Shown here: one piece after another, positions 1 to 6,978 of the stretch
Layout of the letters: every line of letters starts with the position of its first letter
Position numbering within the stretch: position 1 is the first letter of the stretch
Assembly (NCBI GenBank): GCA_050011095.1
Contig: JBEKJU010000073.1
Span: forward strand, 1 to 13,273
Length of the DNA stretch: 13,273 nucleotides
Reading direction: 5' to 3'
Source of the DNA: JBEKJU01 sp050011095
GTDB taxonomy: Bacteria; Desulfobacterota; Syntrophorhabdia; Syntrophorhabdales; WCHB1-27
The notes under the pieces: generated by a model
Seen by the model: the letters and a program-made list of their open reading frames with translations, nothing else
The model's database searches: none
What the model was told of the DNA's origin: nothing
Program-made: the position numbers and the translations under genes

Positions 1-131
1 TGGTCGCCTCATCCGGAAAGGAGTCGCAGCGGATGAGACCGGCGCGCCTTGCGTTCTTCGGCCCCGGAGTCCCCGAACGTATCAGTCCGCCGGAACAAAC
101 GGCCGCGCGCGCCTTCCACCTTCTATTCTGT
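1..131. other. Intergenic, downstream of satP, with an 8-bp hairpin
   Basis: No gene is supported here. An inverted repeat CTCATCCG (8-15) / CGGATGAG (30-37) encloses a 14-nt loop. It lies about 95 bp past the satP stop and has no T-run on either strand. It could be a 3'-end structure of the satP transcript or belong to a gene left of the window. Confidence 0.4.
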
Positions 132-695
132 TCAAAGAACCTTCGGCTCCCCTATGGGAAGCACGGTTCTACCGTGGGTCTCGTTCACAACCTCCGCCAT
201 TGCCAGATAGAACGCGGAAGCCCCGCACACAATGCCTTCATATCCCGCAATCACCCCTATCGTGGCGTTGCCCGCCCAATCCCGGATGGCGAGGAGCCAG
301 AAAAGGATGAAGAGGCTGAGGAAGACGAACTGTATCACCCGGTTCTTTCCCCAGGTGCCGAACCACATGAAGAAGGTGAAGACGCCCCAGACGAAGAGAT
401 ACCAGCCCATGAACGCCGGCGTGACGCCCGGGAGGTTCTTGAAGACAAGTATAAAGACAAGGGTCCACCAGAAGAGGCCGTACGAGGCGAAGGCAGTCAC
501 GCCGAAGGTGTTGCCCTTCCTGAACTCCATGATGCCCGCGATGATCTGGGCGAGACCCCCGTAGCAGAGGCCCATTGCCAGGACCATGGAGCCGAGGGGA
601 AAGAAGCCCGCGTTATGGATGTTTAAGAGGATCGTGGTCGTGCCGAAGCCGGCCAGGCCCAGAGGCGCCGGATTCGCAAGTTTTTCCGCTTCCAT
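132..695 (-). CDS. satP: Acetate/succinate transporter, GPR1/FUN34/YaaH (SatP) family
   Basis: Inner-membrane transporter, probably moving acetate (and perhaps succinate) with protons. The 187-residue protein matches the length of E. coli SatP (about 188). The family signature is intact near the N-terminus: NPAPLGLAGF at residues 8-17. The rest is six hydrophobic helices separated by short polar turns. The start is the first Met before the signature. A GGGAGG motif lies about 11 nt upstream, slightly far for a ribosome site, but no closer start exists. Neighbours on the same strand are a small exported protein and a porin, each separated by hairpins, so it is probably its own transcript. In an organism that also carries an ADP-forming acyl-CoA synthetase (10575-12635), acetate export is the likely physiological direction, which is inference. 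Family assignment is firm; substrate is inferred from the family. Confidence 0.93.
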   Translation of the reverse strand: MEAEKLANPAPLGLAGFGTTTILLNIHNAGFFPLGSMVLAMGLCYGGLAQIIAGIMEFRKGNTFGVTAFASYGLFWWTLVFILVFKNLPGVTPAFMGWYLFVWGVFTFFMWFGTWGKNRVIQFVFLSLFILFWLLAIRDWAGNATIGVIAGYEGIVCGASAFYLAMAEVVNETHGRTVLPIGEPKVL

Positions 696-1009
696 GGTTT
701 TGATGCCCTCCCTTTTTGGTTGATTATGCAGCTATCAGGAATCCCTGGGGCTGCATTCAGAATAAAACCGTGGGGAATCCGGCGACGAGCGCTCCCTAGG
801 GCGGTGCGTGGCCCTATTCATCGTGTCACGCAAAGACGCCATTGCTTGTGAAAATTGGTACTGCCCCCCAGAGCGAATATATAGCACAGGAGCAAACGGC
901 GTGTCAAACGATTTGTGGGAGTATGTTTTACAGCCCTCTTGCGGCGCGCATTGAGGGAGGCCGATCCCCCCTCAATGCGCGAAGTCCCATAACCCGTAGG
1001 ATGGTTTCG
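696..1009. other. Intergenic region between the small exported protein gene and satP
   Basis: This 314-bp stretch holds no convincing gene. It should contain the satP promoter (minus strand) and the 3' end of the upstream minus-strand gene. The only strong structure is the 13-bp hairpin at 945-981, listed separately. No consensus -35/-10 pair for satP was found. The right half (about 840-935) is more AT-rich than the flanking genes. Confidence 0.5.
945..981 (-). terminator. 13-bp hairpin downstream of the small exported protein gene (no U-run)
   Basis: CGCGCATTGAGGG (945-957) pairs perfectly with CCCTCAATGCGCG (969-981) around an 11-nt loop. It starts about 29 bp past the stop of the minus-strand gene at 1010-1369. 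No T-tract follows on either strand, so it may be a transcript-end or mRNA-stabilising hairpin rather than a classical intrinsic terminator. Confidence 0.55.
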
Positions 1010-1369
1010 TCACTTGGTGGCATACGAGATCGATGTGAGATAATGGATGTGATTCACCGTCTTGTACGTTCCCGTTACCCGCGACCCGATCTTGAGGCCC
1101 TTGGCCTCGTTGTACTCCTCCATGAACTTCGCGTAGTCATCCATGAGGGTAAGATCTCCCTTGGGGGTATTCACGACTAGGCAATGGCACAGCGGATCGT
1201 GGGCAACCACCTGACCCGTAAACGTCATCTCCTTGGCAGTCGACAATTGGTTCATGAATACCTCTTTGCTCCATTCGGGCCCGGTGCCAGCACTCCCCTG
1301 CGCGAGGGTTTGACCCAGGAATACGAACGCAAGAATACACAGCAGAATCAGCGGAAGCGCCCTTTTCAT
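1010..1369 (-). CDS. Small exported protein of unknown function
   Basis: I do not recognise this 119-residue protein. Residues 1-23 form a Sec signal peptide (Lys-Arg, then a long Leu/Ile/Phe core, cleavage likely after TLA or AQ). The mature part is about 95 residues with a weak beta-rich pattern: a Thr-Gly-Gln-Val strand, a Cys-His-Cys triplet (DPLCHCLVV), then KGDLTLMDDY and a C-terminal strand pair ending HYLTSISYATK. This could be a small OB-like periplasmic domain, but that is a guess. The start at 1369 was preferred over 1474 because AGGAGG sits 7 nt upstream and the signal peptide begins exactly there. A fitting promoter lies at 1433-1461 and a strong hairpin follows the stop, so it is probably monocistronic. 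Confidence 0.75.
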   Translation of the reverse strand: MKRALPLILLCILAFVFLGQTLAQGSAGTGPEWSKEVFMNQLSTAKEMTFTGQVVAHDPLCHCLVVNTPKGDLTLMDDYAKFMEEYNEAKGLKIGSRVTGTYKTVNHIHYLTSISYATK

Positions 1370-1432
1370 GTCCGAACCTCCTCGTTTTGATTTTTTGCAA
1401 AACCGTGGCGGCTTCATGTGTCTCCATTGATG

Positions 1433-1461
1433 AATGTAAGCGCGGGAGCGTCCGTTGACAA
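1433..1461 (-). promoter_or_regulatory. Candidate sigma70 promoter for the small exported protein
   Basis: Read on the minus strand: -35 TTGTCA (1456-1461), 17-nt spacer, -10 TACATT (1433-1438). Transcription would start near 1426, giving a leader of about 56 nt before the ATG at 1369. One mismatch to the -35 consensus and two to the -10. Confidence 0.45.
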
Positions 1462-1510
1462 GTCGCGGTTTCACGGCCTGCGCGGGAAACCCTGAGGGTC
1501 GAGGGGTGTA

Positions 1511-1547
1511 CCCACGGTCCCCATGGACAAGCCATGGGGACCGTGGG
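1511..1547 (-). terminator. 16-bp perfect hairpin directly after the porin gene (no U-run)
   Basis: CCCACGGTCCCCATGG (1511-1526) pairs perfectly with its complement at 1532-1547 around the 5-nt loop ACAAG. It begins 5 nt past the porin stop codon on the minus strand. It is the strongest inverted repeat in the window, but no T-tract follows it. Confidence 0.7.
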
Positions 1548-1552
1548 ATGGT

Positions 1553-3103
1553 TCAGAATGGATAATAGCGTAGGCTCGACATGACGACATTCATGTTCTC
1601 GTTCCGTGGGCCGCCGAAGATGCGAAGATGACTGTAGGAATCGGACAAACCGACGCGCAGGAGGCCGAAGCGTCCCTTGTAGAAGGAATACCAGGCGCCG
1701 ATTGTGGCCTGTTGAACGCCGGAGGCCTCAACATTCGAGGTGCTTGCCGTGGACCCCTCCTGGTTCAGGAGCGAAGAGGCGTAGTTCGGGTTGCCGAAGC
1801 CCCCGAATGTGCTGAGGACAGCTTGTTTCGACACCTTCTCCATGCCCGCATACCCGTAAAGGTCGAAGCGGTCGGTAGGGTGGGCCACCAGACCTAGCAG
1901 GACTTCCACCTCGTGGATGGGATCGAGCTTGCCCGTGATGGGATTGACCACGGCGTCGGAGAACCCGGCTGATCCATAACGGCCGATGCCCTGGCCGGCA
2001 AGCAGGCTTCCCTGGAAATCGACCAGCTTGGGTGCAACCGGCACCAGCACTGCGCCGCCCGCGCCCCAGCCGACGGCCGTATTGTTGTCGCGGCTGCCGG
2101 CCACCAGGGTTCTGTCGGTAAAGAACCGCCCCAGGCCGTAAACCTCGTAATGGCCGAAGCCGGGGTCAATGGCCACCTTGCCCACGATATCGGGGTATTG
2201 ATCCAGGGACAGGCTGCCGGGCATGTTGGAATTGGTGGTCGTGTCCGTGACGTAGGCATAATCGTTCTTGTTGGCGAGCTGATACGTGTAATTGACGCTG
2301 CTGCCCGACTTCAGGCCTCCCCCCGTGATGATCGCCTGGGGCGCCTCGGCCGACAGGCCGACCGAGACCATGCTGCCGAAGTCCCTGACCAGCCGTACCT
2401 GGGGATTCCGCGTCCACGTGAAGCCGGGTACGTACTGGGCGTCGATCGTCAGGGGTATGTTCTCCTGGCGCGGCACGATGCCGGTCTTATCCATGGTGAT
2501 GAGACTCCAGCTCTGGCCTGCAAGGAGGTGCCAGCCGCACGCGTCATAGGTTGTATAGAGTTGACGAATACGGGGACTGTAGCTGTTGCTCTCCTGGGAA
2601 TTGCCCGAGGTGCCCTCTCCGAGAAAGTCGAGCTCGAAATAGGCCGCGAGCGACGCGTAATCGTCCTGTCCCTGGGCCAAAAGCGAGAGGCGCGACTGGC
2701 GGGCGGTTTCGCGGAACTCGTCCATGTAGTAGTTGGGGGAATTCCGCAACGGAAAGCCCCCACCGCCGAGGTTCCACTTCGAGTTGACGTCCGAGCCCGT
2801 GTAAAGGTTGCGATAAATGGCCGCGGCTTCGATGAATCCGCCCAGGGTCACCTTCACGTCAGTGGTGGTGAACACCGTCCTGCCGCTGCCCGGCGAAGAT
2901 GGGGTTTGAGATGGCGCGTTAGTTGCGGCGGGGGCGGTTTGGGGCGGCGGCGCGGTCTTAAGGGCATCGAGCTGCTTCTGGAGATCCCTGATCTGGTTCT
3001 CCAGGGTGTCGATGGTCGTCGTGGTCTGCGCCACGGCGGGACCGGCCAGCATAAAAAGAAGACAGCAGAATCCGACAAAAAATACCGGCAACTTTTGTGT
3101 CAT
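1553..3103 (-). CDS. DcaP-like outer-membrane porin
   Basis: Outer-membrane beta-barrel protein of 516 residues that probably forms a trimeric channel for small anions or organic acids. Residues 1-25 are a signal peptide ending AVAQ. Residues about 30-50 form a short heptad coiled coil (TIDTLENQIRDLQKQLDAL), followed by a Pro/Ala/Thr-rich linker to about residue 80. The barrel then starts with the strand VKVTLGGFIEAAAIYRN, reminiscent of the DcaP family, and alternating aromatic strands continue to the end. The last residues are RYYPF; a terminal Phe is the usual barrel-assembly signal. The coiled coil before the barrel is typical of DcaP-type porins. AGGAGG lies 7 nt before the start. It is divergent from the methyltransferase gene at 3396. 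Porin class is secure; the DcaP label and substrate are less so. Confidence 0.82.
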   Translation of the reverse strand: MTQKLPVFFVGFCCLLFMLAGPAVAQTTTTIDTLENQIRDLQKQLDALKTAPPPQTAPAATNAPSQTPSSPGSGRTVFTTTDVKVTLGGFIEAAAIYRNLYTGSDVNSKWNLGGGGFPLRNSPNYYMDEFRETARQSRLSLLAQGQDDYASLAAYFELDFLGEGTSGNSQESNSYSPRIRQLYTTYDACGWHLLAGQSWSLITMDKTGIVPRQENIPLTIDAQYVPGFTWTRNPQVRLVRDFGSMVSVGLSAEAPQAIITGGGLKSGSSVNYTYQLANKNDYAYVTDTTTNSNMPGSLSLDQYPDIVGKVAIDPGFGHYEVYGLGRFFTDRTLVAGSRDNNTAVGWGAGGAVLVPVAPKLVDFQGSLLAGQGIGRYGSAGFSDAVVNPITGKLDPIHEVEVLLGLVAHPTDRFDLYGYAGMEKVSKQAVLSTFGGFGNPNYASSLLNQEGSTASTSNVEASGVQQATIGAWYSFYKGRFGLLRVGLSDSYSHLRIFGGPRNENMNVVMSSLRYYPF

Positions 3104-3271
3104 ATTTCTTCCTCCTTTCCTGAAAGATGTTGTGGAACCGTCGAACCTATCGGTGGCACGGTCTAAAGCCTATTATCCGACTGTTGCCGGAGCATTAAGC
3201 TTTTGTTAATTGCGGGTTAATATGGTTATTTGTGCCCGCCGGAAAGGAGCCGCGGGCCTCGCTGCGTCATC

Positions 3272-3300
3272 TTGACAAGGTCGGGGAGCCCCCTTATAAC
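3272..3300 (+). promoter_or_regulatory. Strong sigma70 promoter for the methyltransferase/RACo genes
   Basis: -35 TTGACA (3272-3277, full consensus), 17-nt spacer, -10 TATAAC (3295-3300, one mismatch). Transcription should start near 3307, leaving a leader of about 89 nt before the ATG at 3396. This is the best promoter in the window. It lies in the 292-bp divergent region shared with the porin gene; no equally good porin promoter is visible, although the porin-proximal half (3165-3230) is clearly AT-rich. Confidence 0.75.
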
Positions 3301-3395
3301 CTATGTGAGCACTGGCATCAGACATTGATACATGGGCCGGGCCTACACCGGCGCATCACGAGATAATCGACGGGAACAGGTGGAGGTCGAACGAA

Positions 3396-4253
3396 ATGGA
3401 AACTTCTCTTCGAGGTCCCGGGGGAAAGGCGGTTGTCATTGGGGAGGGGCTCCCCACGGTCATCATGGGCGAACGGATAAACCCTTTCGGTAAAGGCCCG
3501 GTCAAAGAGGAGATGGCGGCGCGCAATATGGAGCCCATCCGCAAGGAGGCGCTCGAACAGGTGGAAGCGGGATCGGACGTCCTTATCGTGAGCGTCGCGG
3601 CCTTCGGCATCGATGAGGTGGAGATCCTGCCTATGGTGGCGCGGGCGGTCGTGGAGCGCGTCGATGTGCCCCTTTGCCTCGAAAGCAGGAATCCCGAGGC
3701 CCTGGAAAAAGTCCTCCGGGCGGGCTGCGGCAAGCCGATTGTCAGCTCCGTTACGGGAGAGGATCGTCTGCTCGATGCCGTGCTCCCCCTCGTCAAGCAA
3801 TATGGGACAGCGATCATCGCGCTTGCCTCGGACGCCTCGGGCATCCCGAAGGAGCCGGCCGGAAGGCTGGAGGTCGTCCGCCATATCCTGAGCCGGACGG
3901 ACGGGATGGCCATCCCCCGGGAGGATATACTTGTCGACTGCGTGGCGGAATCGAGCGCGGTGAACGAGAAGGCGGCGGGGGTAACCCTCAGGACCATGGA
4001 GATGGTGAAAAAGGAGTGGGGGCTCAACCTGGTGCTGGGGGCGAGCAATGTCTCCTTCGGTCTTCCCGACAGGACGACCATCAACGCCGTCTTCCTCGCT
4101 CTCGCCATCCGGGCAGGTCTCAACGCGGCCATCGCCAACGCGGCCAGGATGAAACCCTACATCATGGCGACGGATCTTCTGATGGGCCGCGATCCGCGGG
4201 CAAGGCGGCTTACGGCGTATTGCAGAAGGGTCAGGGCGGCTTCCGCCACGTGA
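3396..4253 (+). CDS. MeTr-family (pterin-binding) corrinoid methyltransferase, divergent
   Basis: Cytosolic TIM-barrel methyltransferase of the methyltetrahydrofolate:corrinoid family (AcsE and the methyltransferase-II proteins of O-demethylases). It probably transfers a methyl group between a corrinoid protein and tetrahydrofolate. The 285-residue protein carries GERIN (25-29), LCLES (93-97), ASGIPKE (147-153), ILVD (178-181) and LGASNVS (214-220). Compared from memory with Moorella AcsE, the pterin ligands Asp160 and Asn199 are kept (Asp181, Asn218), while Asp75 is Glu96 and Asn96 is Ser117; the family's LDLNVG strand reads LIVSVA. A GGAGGT site lies 8 nt before the start. The downstream gene is the corrinoid reactivator RACo, which strongly supports a corrinoid partner. 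No corrinoid protein is encoded here. Family is firm; exact substrate is unknown. Confidence 0.87.
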   Translation: METSLRGPGGKAVVIGEGLPTVIMGERINPFGKGPVKEEMAARNMEPIRKEALEQVEAGSDVLIVSVAAFGIDEVEILPMVARAVVERVDVPLCLESRNPEALEKVLRAGCGKPIVSSVTGEDRLLDAVLPLVKQYGTAIIALASDASGIPKEPAGRLEVVRHILSRTDGMAIPREDILVDCVAESSAVNEKAAGVTLRTMEMVKKEWGLNLVLGASNVSFGLPDRTTINAVFLALAIRAGLNAAIANAARMKPYIMATDLLMGRDPRARRLTAYCRRVRAASAT

Positions 4254-4259
4254 CATTCG

Positions 4260-4350
4260 CCCACGGGCCTCGCGCGCAAGGATGTGTCTGTCGATCCGCC
4301 CAGGGTCATAGCCACACCCCCCCACGGGCCTCGCGCGCAAGGATGTGTCT
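4260..4350. repeat. Perfect 30-bp direct repeat, two copies, 31-bp spacer
   Basis: Positions 4260-4289 and 4321-4350 are identical over 30 bp, each starting CCCACGGGCC and ending GGATGTGTCT. The 31 bp between them (4290-4320) is unrelated, giving a period of 61 bp. The first copy begins 6 nt after the methyltransferase stop. The second overlaps an upstream in-frame extension of RACo, but not the preferred RACo start. No third copy is visible nearby. It may belong to a dispersed genomic repeat family. Confidence 0.9.
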
Positions 4351-4467
4351 CTTCGGGGCCACGGCGATAAACCGATGGTTGCGCCGGCCCGCACCCCCGG
4401 GATATCGGCCGGCCGCGCCGCAGGCGGCCCGGTCGCCCCTGTCCCGTCAGGCATGAACGGAGAAGGT

Positions 4468-6335
4468 ATGCCCAGGAAGACCCACCGCATCGTTTTTGCC
4501 CCGTCATCGCAGGTTGTCGAAGGAACAGAGGGAAAAACAATTCTGGATGCGGCAAGGGAGACAGGCATCTATGTCGATGCCCCGTGTGGCGGCAAGGGTC
4601 TCTGCGGCGGGTGCAGGGTCCGCGTCATGGAAGGGGACCCCGGTGCCCTTACGGAGCAGGAATCCGGCCTGATATCCCCCGCCGACAAGGCGCTCGGATA
4701 CAGGCTGGCATGCATGATGCGCATCGAGGGCGCAATCACGGTCCTCGTGCCGGGGGAGAGCGTCCTCGGAGCGGGGGCCGCGGAAAAGCCCTTTGCGGGG
4801 AGGTCCGGGGCAATCGTCCCTTCCGTCAAAGGGTATGCCCTTGACCTTTCCGGCGGGGATACGGGGCAGGCCCTCTTCGAACGCATCGCCGGGCATTTGG
4901 CGGCGCAATACGGGCTGAAGCGTCTCTCCATAGATGTGACGGTCTTAAGGGGTCTCGGAAGGGCGCGTGGAGACCACCTCCAGGGCAGGGTGACTGTTCT
5001 CGTCTGGATGGAGAGGGAGATCATAGGCGTGCTTTCCGGATCGGAGACGGGGCGCCTCGGCCTGGCCCTCGATATCGGCACGACTACCGTCGCGGCCTAT
5101 GTGTGTGACCTGACGGACGGGCGGATTATCGCCACGGGCTCCCTCACCAACCCCCAGGTGCTTTTCGGGGCCGACATCATGTCGCGCATCTCCTACTCGT
5201 CCACCCATCCCGAGGGCGTGAAGAGGATGCAGACGGACCTCGTCGGCTCCGTCACTACGCTCCTGCAAAAAATGGCGGAGGACCGGGGATTTGCGCCCGC
5301 CGACATCGTTGACGCCACGGTCGTCGGCAATACGGTCATGCACCACATCGCACTCGGCATACCGCCCGATTGTCTCGGCCTGTGGCCGTTCGCGCCAGCG
5401 GTGCAGCGCTCCCTCGATATCAAGGCGCGCGATCTCGGCATGCCACTCAACCCCGCGTCCTATGTGCACGTGCTCCCCGTGGAGGCTGCCTTCGTGGGCG
5501 CCGATAACGTGGCCGTCCTCCTGTCCGACGAGCCGCATAAACGGGAGGAAGTCTCCCTGATCATCGACCTCGGCACGAACGGCGAGATCGTCCTCGGCAA
5601 CAGGGACCGTCTCCTCTCGTGTTCGTGCGCCACGGGACCGGCCCTTGAAGGGGCGCACATCTCGTGCGGAATGAGGGCGATAAAAGGCGCCGTAGAAAAG
5701 GTGCGGATCGACCCCGCCACCTTCGAGGTCGATTACGCTGTCGTGGGTGTCGAGGACCGGGCAAGCGGGCACGAGGGGCCGCTTGCCCGGTGGGCCTCTG
5801 TGGCTCCGGCATCATCGATGCCGTTGCCGGTCTGTATACAACGGGCCTTCTCAGACAGGACGGGGCCTTTTACCCGGACCGGGGCGTGAAGAGACTCCGC
5901 AGGGGGGGCTCCGGCGTGATGGAGTTCGTCCTGGTCTGGAAGGATGAAACGCTGACCGGCCGCGATATCGTGCTGACCCAGCGGGACGTGCGCCAGATCC
6001 AGCTCGCGAAGGCGGCCCTCTGTGCAGGGTGCAGGGTGCTCATGGGCCATCTTGGGATAGCCTCGATAACCAGGATGGTGATCGCCGGGGCCTTCGGCAT
6101 GCACATCAACAAGGAAAGCGCCCTTGCCATCGGTCTATTCCCGCCCTGCGATCCCTCGCGGATCTTCGTGGTGGGGAATGCGGCGGGCCACGGTGCCTAC
6201 CTCGCCCTTCTCGACAGAAAAAAGCGGGCGGAGGCCGACACCATCGCCCCAGGGGTGATTCATATCGAACTGGCCAGGGAGAAGGGATTTCAGAAGGAAT
6301 TTATGAACGGCCTCTCCCTGCCCAAGCGGGAATGA
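4468..6335 (+). pseudogene. RACo-type corrinoid reactivator (2Fe-2S + ASKHA ATPase), frame broken near 5786
   Basis: Reductive activator of corrinoid enzymes: it uses ATP and a 2Fe-2S cluster to return an oxidised Co(II) corrinoid to Co(I). The 2Fe-2S domain has Cys40, Cys46, Cys49 and Cys82 (CGGKGLCGGC motif). A linker domain follows, then an ASKHA ATPase starting LALDIGTTTVAAY (199-211), with VVGNTVMHH (285-293) and LIIDLGTNGEIVL (364-376). The frame beginning at 4468 runs off homology after about residue 440 and ends at a stop at 5889. The conserved remainder, starting PVGLCGSGII and including IAGAFG and VVGNAAGHGAY, continues in the -1 frame from 5787 to 6335. Restoring one base in the CCC at 5786-5788 gives a full-length protein of about 622 residues, normal for the family. 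The start at 4468 follows GGAGAAGG; 4453 and 4345 are also in frame. Indel error or real mutation cannot be told apart. Confidence 0.88.
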
Positions 6336-6336
6336 T

Positions 6337-6365
6337 GGCGGGCCTTCCGGGGGGAAAGGCCCGCC
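6337..6365. terminator. 10-bp hairpin between RACo and a convergent small gene
   Basis: GGCGGGCCTT (6337-6346) pairs perfectly with AAGGCCCGCC (6356-6365) around a 9-nt loop. It starts one base after the RACo stop and ends 15 bp before the stop of the minus-strand gene at 6381, so it could serve both transcripts. No T-tract follows on either strand. Confidence 0.6.
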
Positions 6366-6380
6366 AAGGGGAGGGGTTGA

Positions 6381-6665
6381 TCAAAAGGGAATGCCAAGGG
6401 CCGGTTTAAGGATAACGGCCAGGGCAAGGCCGACATCAGCCTTTTGCCAGAGACTCAAGCCGGTAATATCCACCCTCACGAGCCTGAGAAGGAATAGGCC
6501 GACGCTTGAAAAGGCCGAGCCGATCAATGCCCAGACAGGGAGCGATACAAGGCTCATGCCCAGACCGAGCCGGATGCCGGAGGACGTGGCGTCCCCGGTC
6601 ATCGACGTGTTGATGAACCATACCGTGACAAGAAGACCCATGAAAAGGTATTTGTCCGAACGCAT
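6381..6665 (-). CDS. Small hydrophobic membrane protein of unknown function
   Basis: I do not recognise this 94-residue protein. It has a positively charged start (MRSDKY), a short hydrophobic stretch at about 7-20, a long hydrophobic stretch at about 32-63 interrupted by Pro and Gly that could be one or two helices, an amphipathic segment with RLVRVD and KAD, and a hydrophobic C-terminus ending in GIPF. Two to three membrane passes are likely. GGAGGT lies 5 nt before the ATG, which supports real translation. It is convergent with RACo and shares a hairpin with it. The upstream region carries the G-quadruplex and inverted repeats described separately. Function cannot be inferred from context. 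Confidence 0.65.
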   Translation of the reverse strand: MRSDKYLFMGLLVTVWFINTSMTGDATSSGIRLGLGMSLVSLPVWALIGSAFSSVGLFLLRLVRVDITGLSLWQKADVGLALAVILKPALGIPF

Positions 6666-6885
6666 GACCGACCTCCGTCCTGTCCCTGATTCCTGCCTTC
6701 ATCGCCTGATTCCCGCCGGATCCGCCACGTTCCCTGCGGCGGCCCGGTGTTGGGTCCCAAGGGTCACACCCGCACTTCATAATCATAGGAATAAAAAGCA
6801 AGAACAGTGCCATACCCGTTGTTGCCCGCGGCCTCCCTTTTTCCGGCCTATTGCGCCGCTTTTCCGAAAACGCGCAAAGGGAGGC

Positions 6886-6903
6886 GGGGCGGGGCGGGCG
6901 GGG
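6886..6903 (+). other. Canonical G-quadruplex motif
   Basis: GGGGCGGGGCGGGCGGGG consists of four G-runs of at least three, joined by single-C loops. One-base loops favour a very stable parallel quadruplex. It lies about 220 bp upstream of the minus-strand gene at 6665 and about 75 bp downstream of the nitroreductase stop; the G-rich strand is the template strand for both genes. Confidence 0.7.
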
Positions 6904-6954
6904 TCATCACTGCCGGAAACAGGACGCCCGTCCTGAAAACAGGACTGATGCCGG

Positions 6955-6977
6955 GTCGGCCGAAGGCGCAGGCCGAC
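6955..6977 (-). terminator. 7-bp hairpin immediately after the nitroreductase stop
   Basis: GTCGGCC (6955-6961) pairs with GGCCGAC (6971-6977) around a 9-nt loop, beginning 1 nt past the nitroreductase stop codon on the minus strand. It has no T-run. A second hairpin, GTCCTG-AAAA-CAGGAC (6930-6945), follows it. Confidence 0.45.
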
Positions 6978-6978
6978 T

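Larger units (their letters stand above)
6666..6978. other. 313-bp non-coding stretch dense in inverted repeats
   Basis: No convincing gene is present between the small membrane gene and the nitroreductase. It holds a 10-bp inverted repeat (6831-6840/6876-6885), a nested alternative TTGCGC/GCGCAA pair (6851-6856/6872-6877), a G-quadruplex motif (6886-6903), a pair of mutually exclusive 6-bp hairpins (6920-6945) and a 7-bp hairpin just after the nitroreductase stop (6955-6977). On the minus strand a TATGAT box at about 6784-6789 could be the -10 of the small gene, but its -35 is poor. Confidence 0.55.

Noticed and set aside
820..910. Cyclic-di-GMP (GEMM) riboswitch suggested by TCACGCAAAGACGCC and GAGCAAACGG
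   Set aside because: The conserved blocks are in the wrong order and spacing, the paired stems are not there, and no plus-strand gene follows.
2150..3166. Long plus-strand open frame (338 codons) opposite the porin
   Set aside because: It is antisense to a well-supported signal-peptide porin, is rich in Arg/Gly as expected from complement reading of high-GC coding DNA, and has no recognisable domain.
4260..4350. Possible mini CRISPR array (30-bp repeats, 31-bp spacer)
   Set aside because: The sizes fit, but there are only two repeats and one spacer, no third or degenerate copy, no cas genes, and the first repeat abuts a coding stop. A generic direct repeat is the safer call.
3318..4568. Long minus-strand open frame (416 codons) opposite the methyltransferase
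   Set aside because: It covers the conserved methyltransferase, the repeat spacer and the RACo start, has Arg/His-rich composition and no ribosome site or domain. A shadow.
6436..6813. 125-codon minus-strand frame with a hydrophobic start (MALFLLFIP)
   Set aside because: After the first 12 residues it becomes Arg/Gly-rich and overlaps the better-supported 94-residue gene in another frame; no ribosome site was seen.
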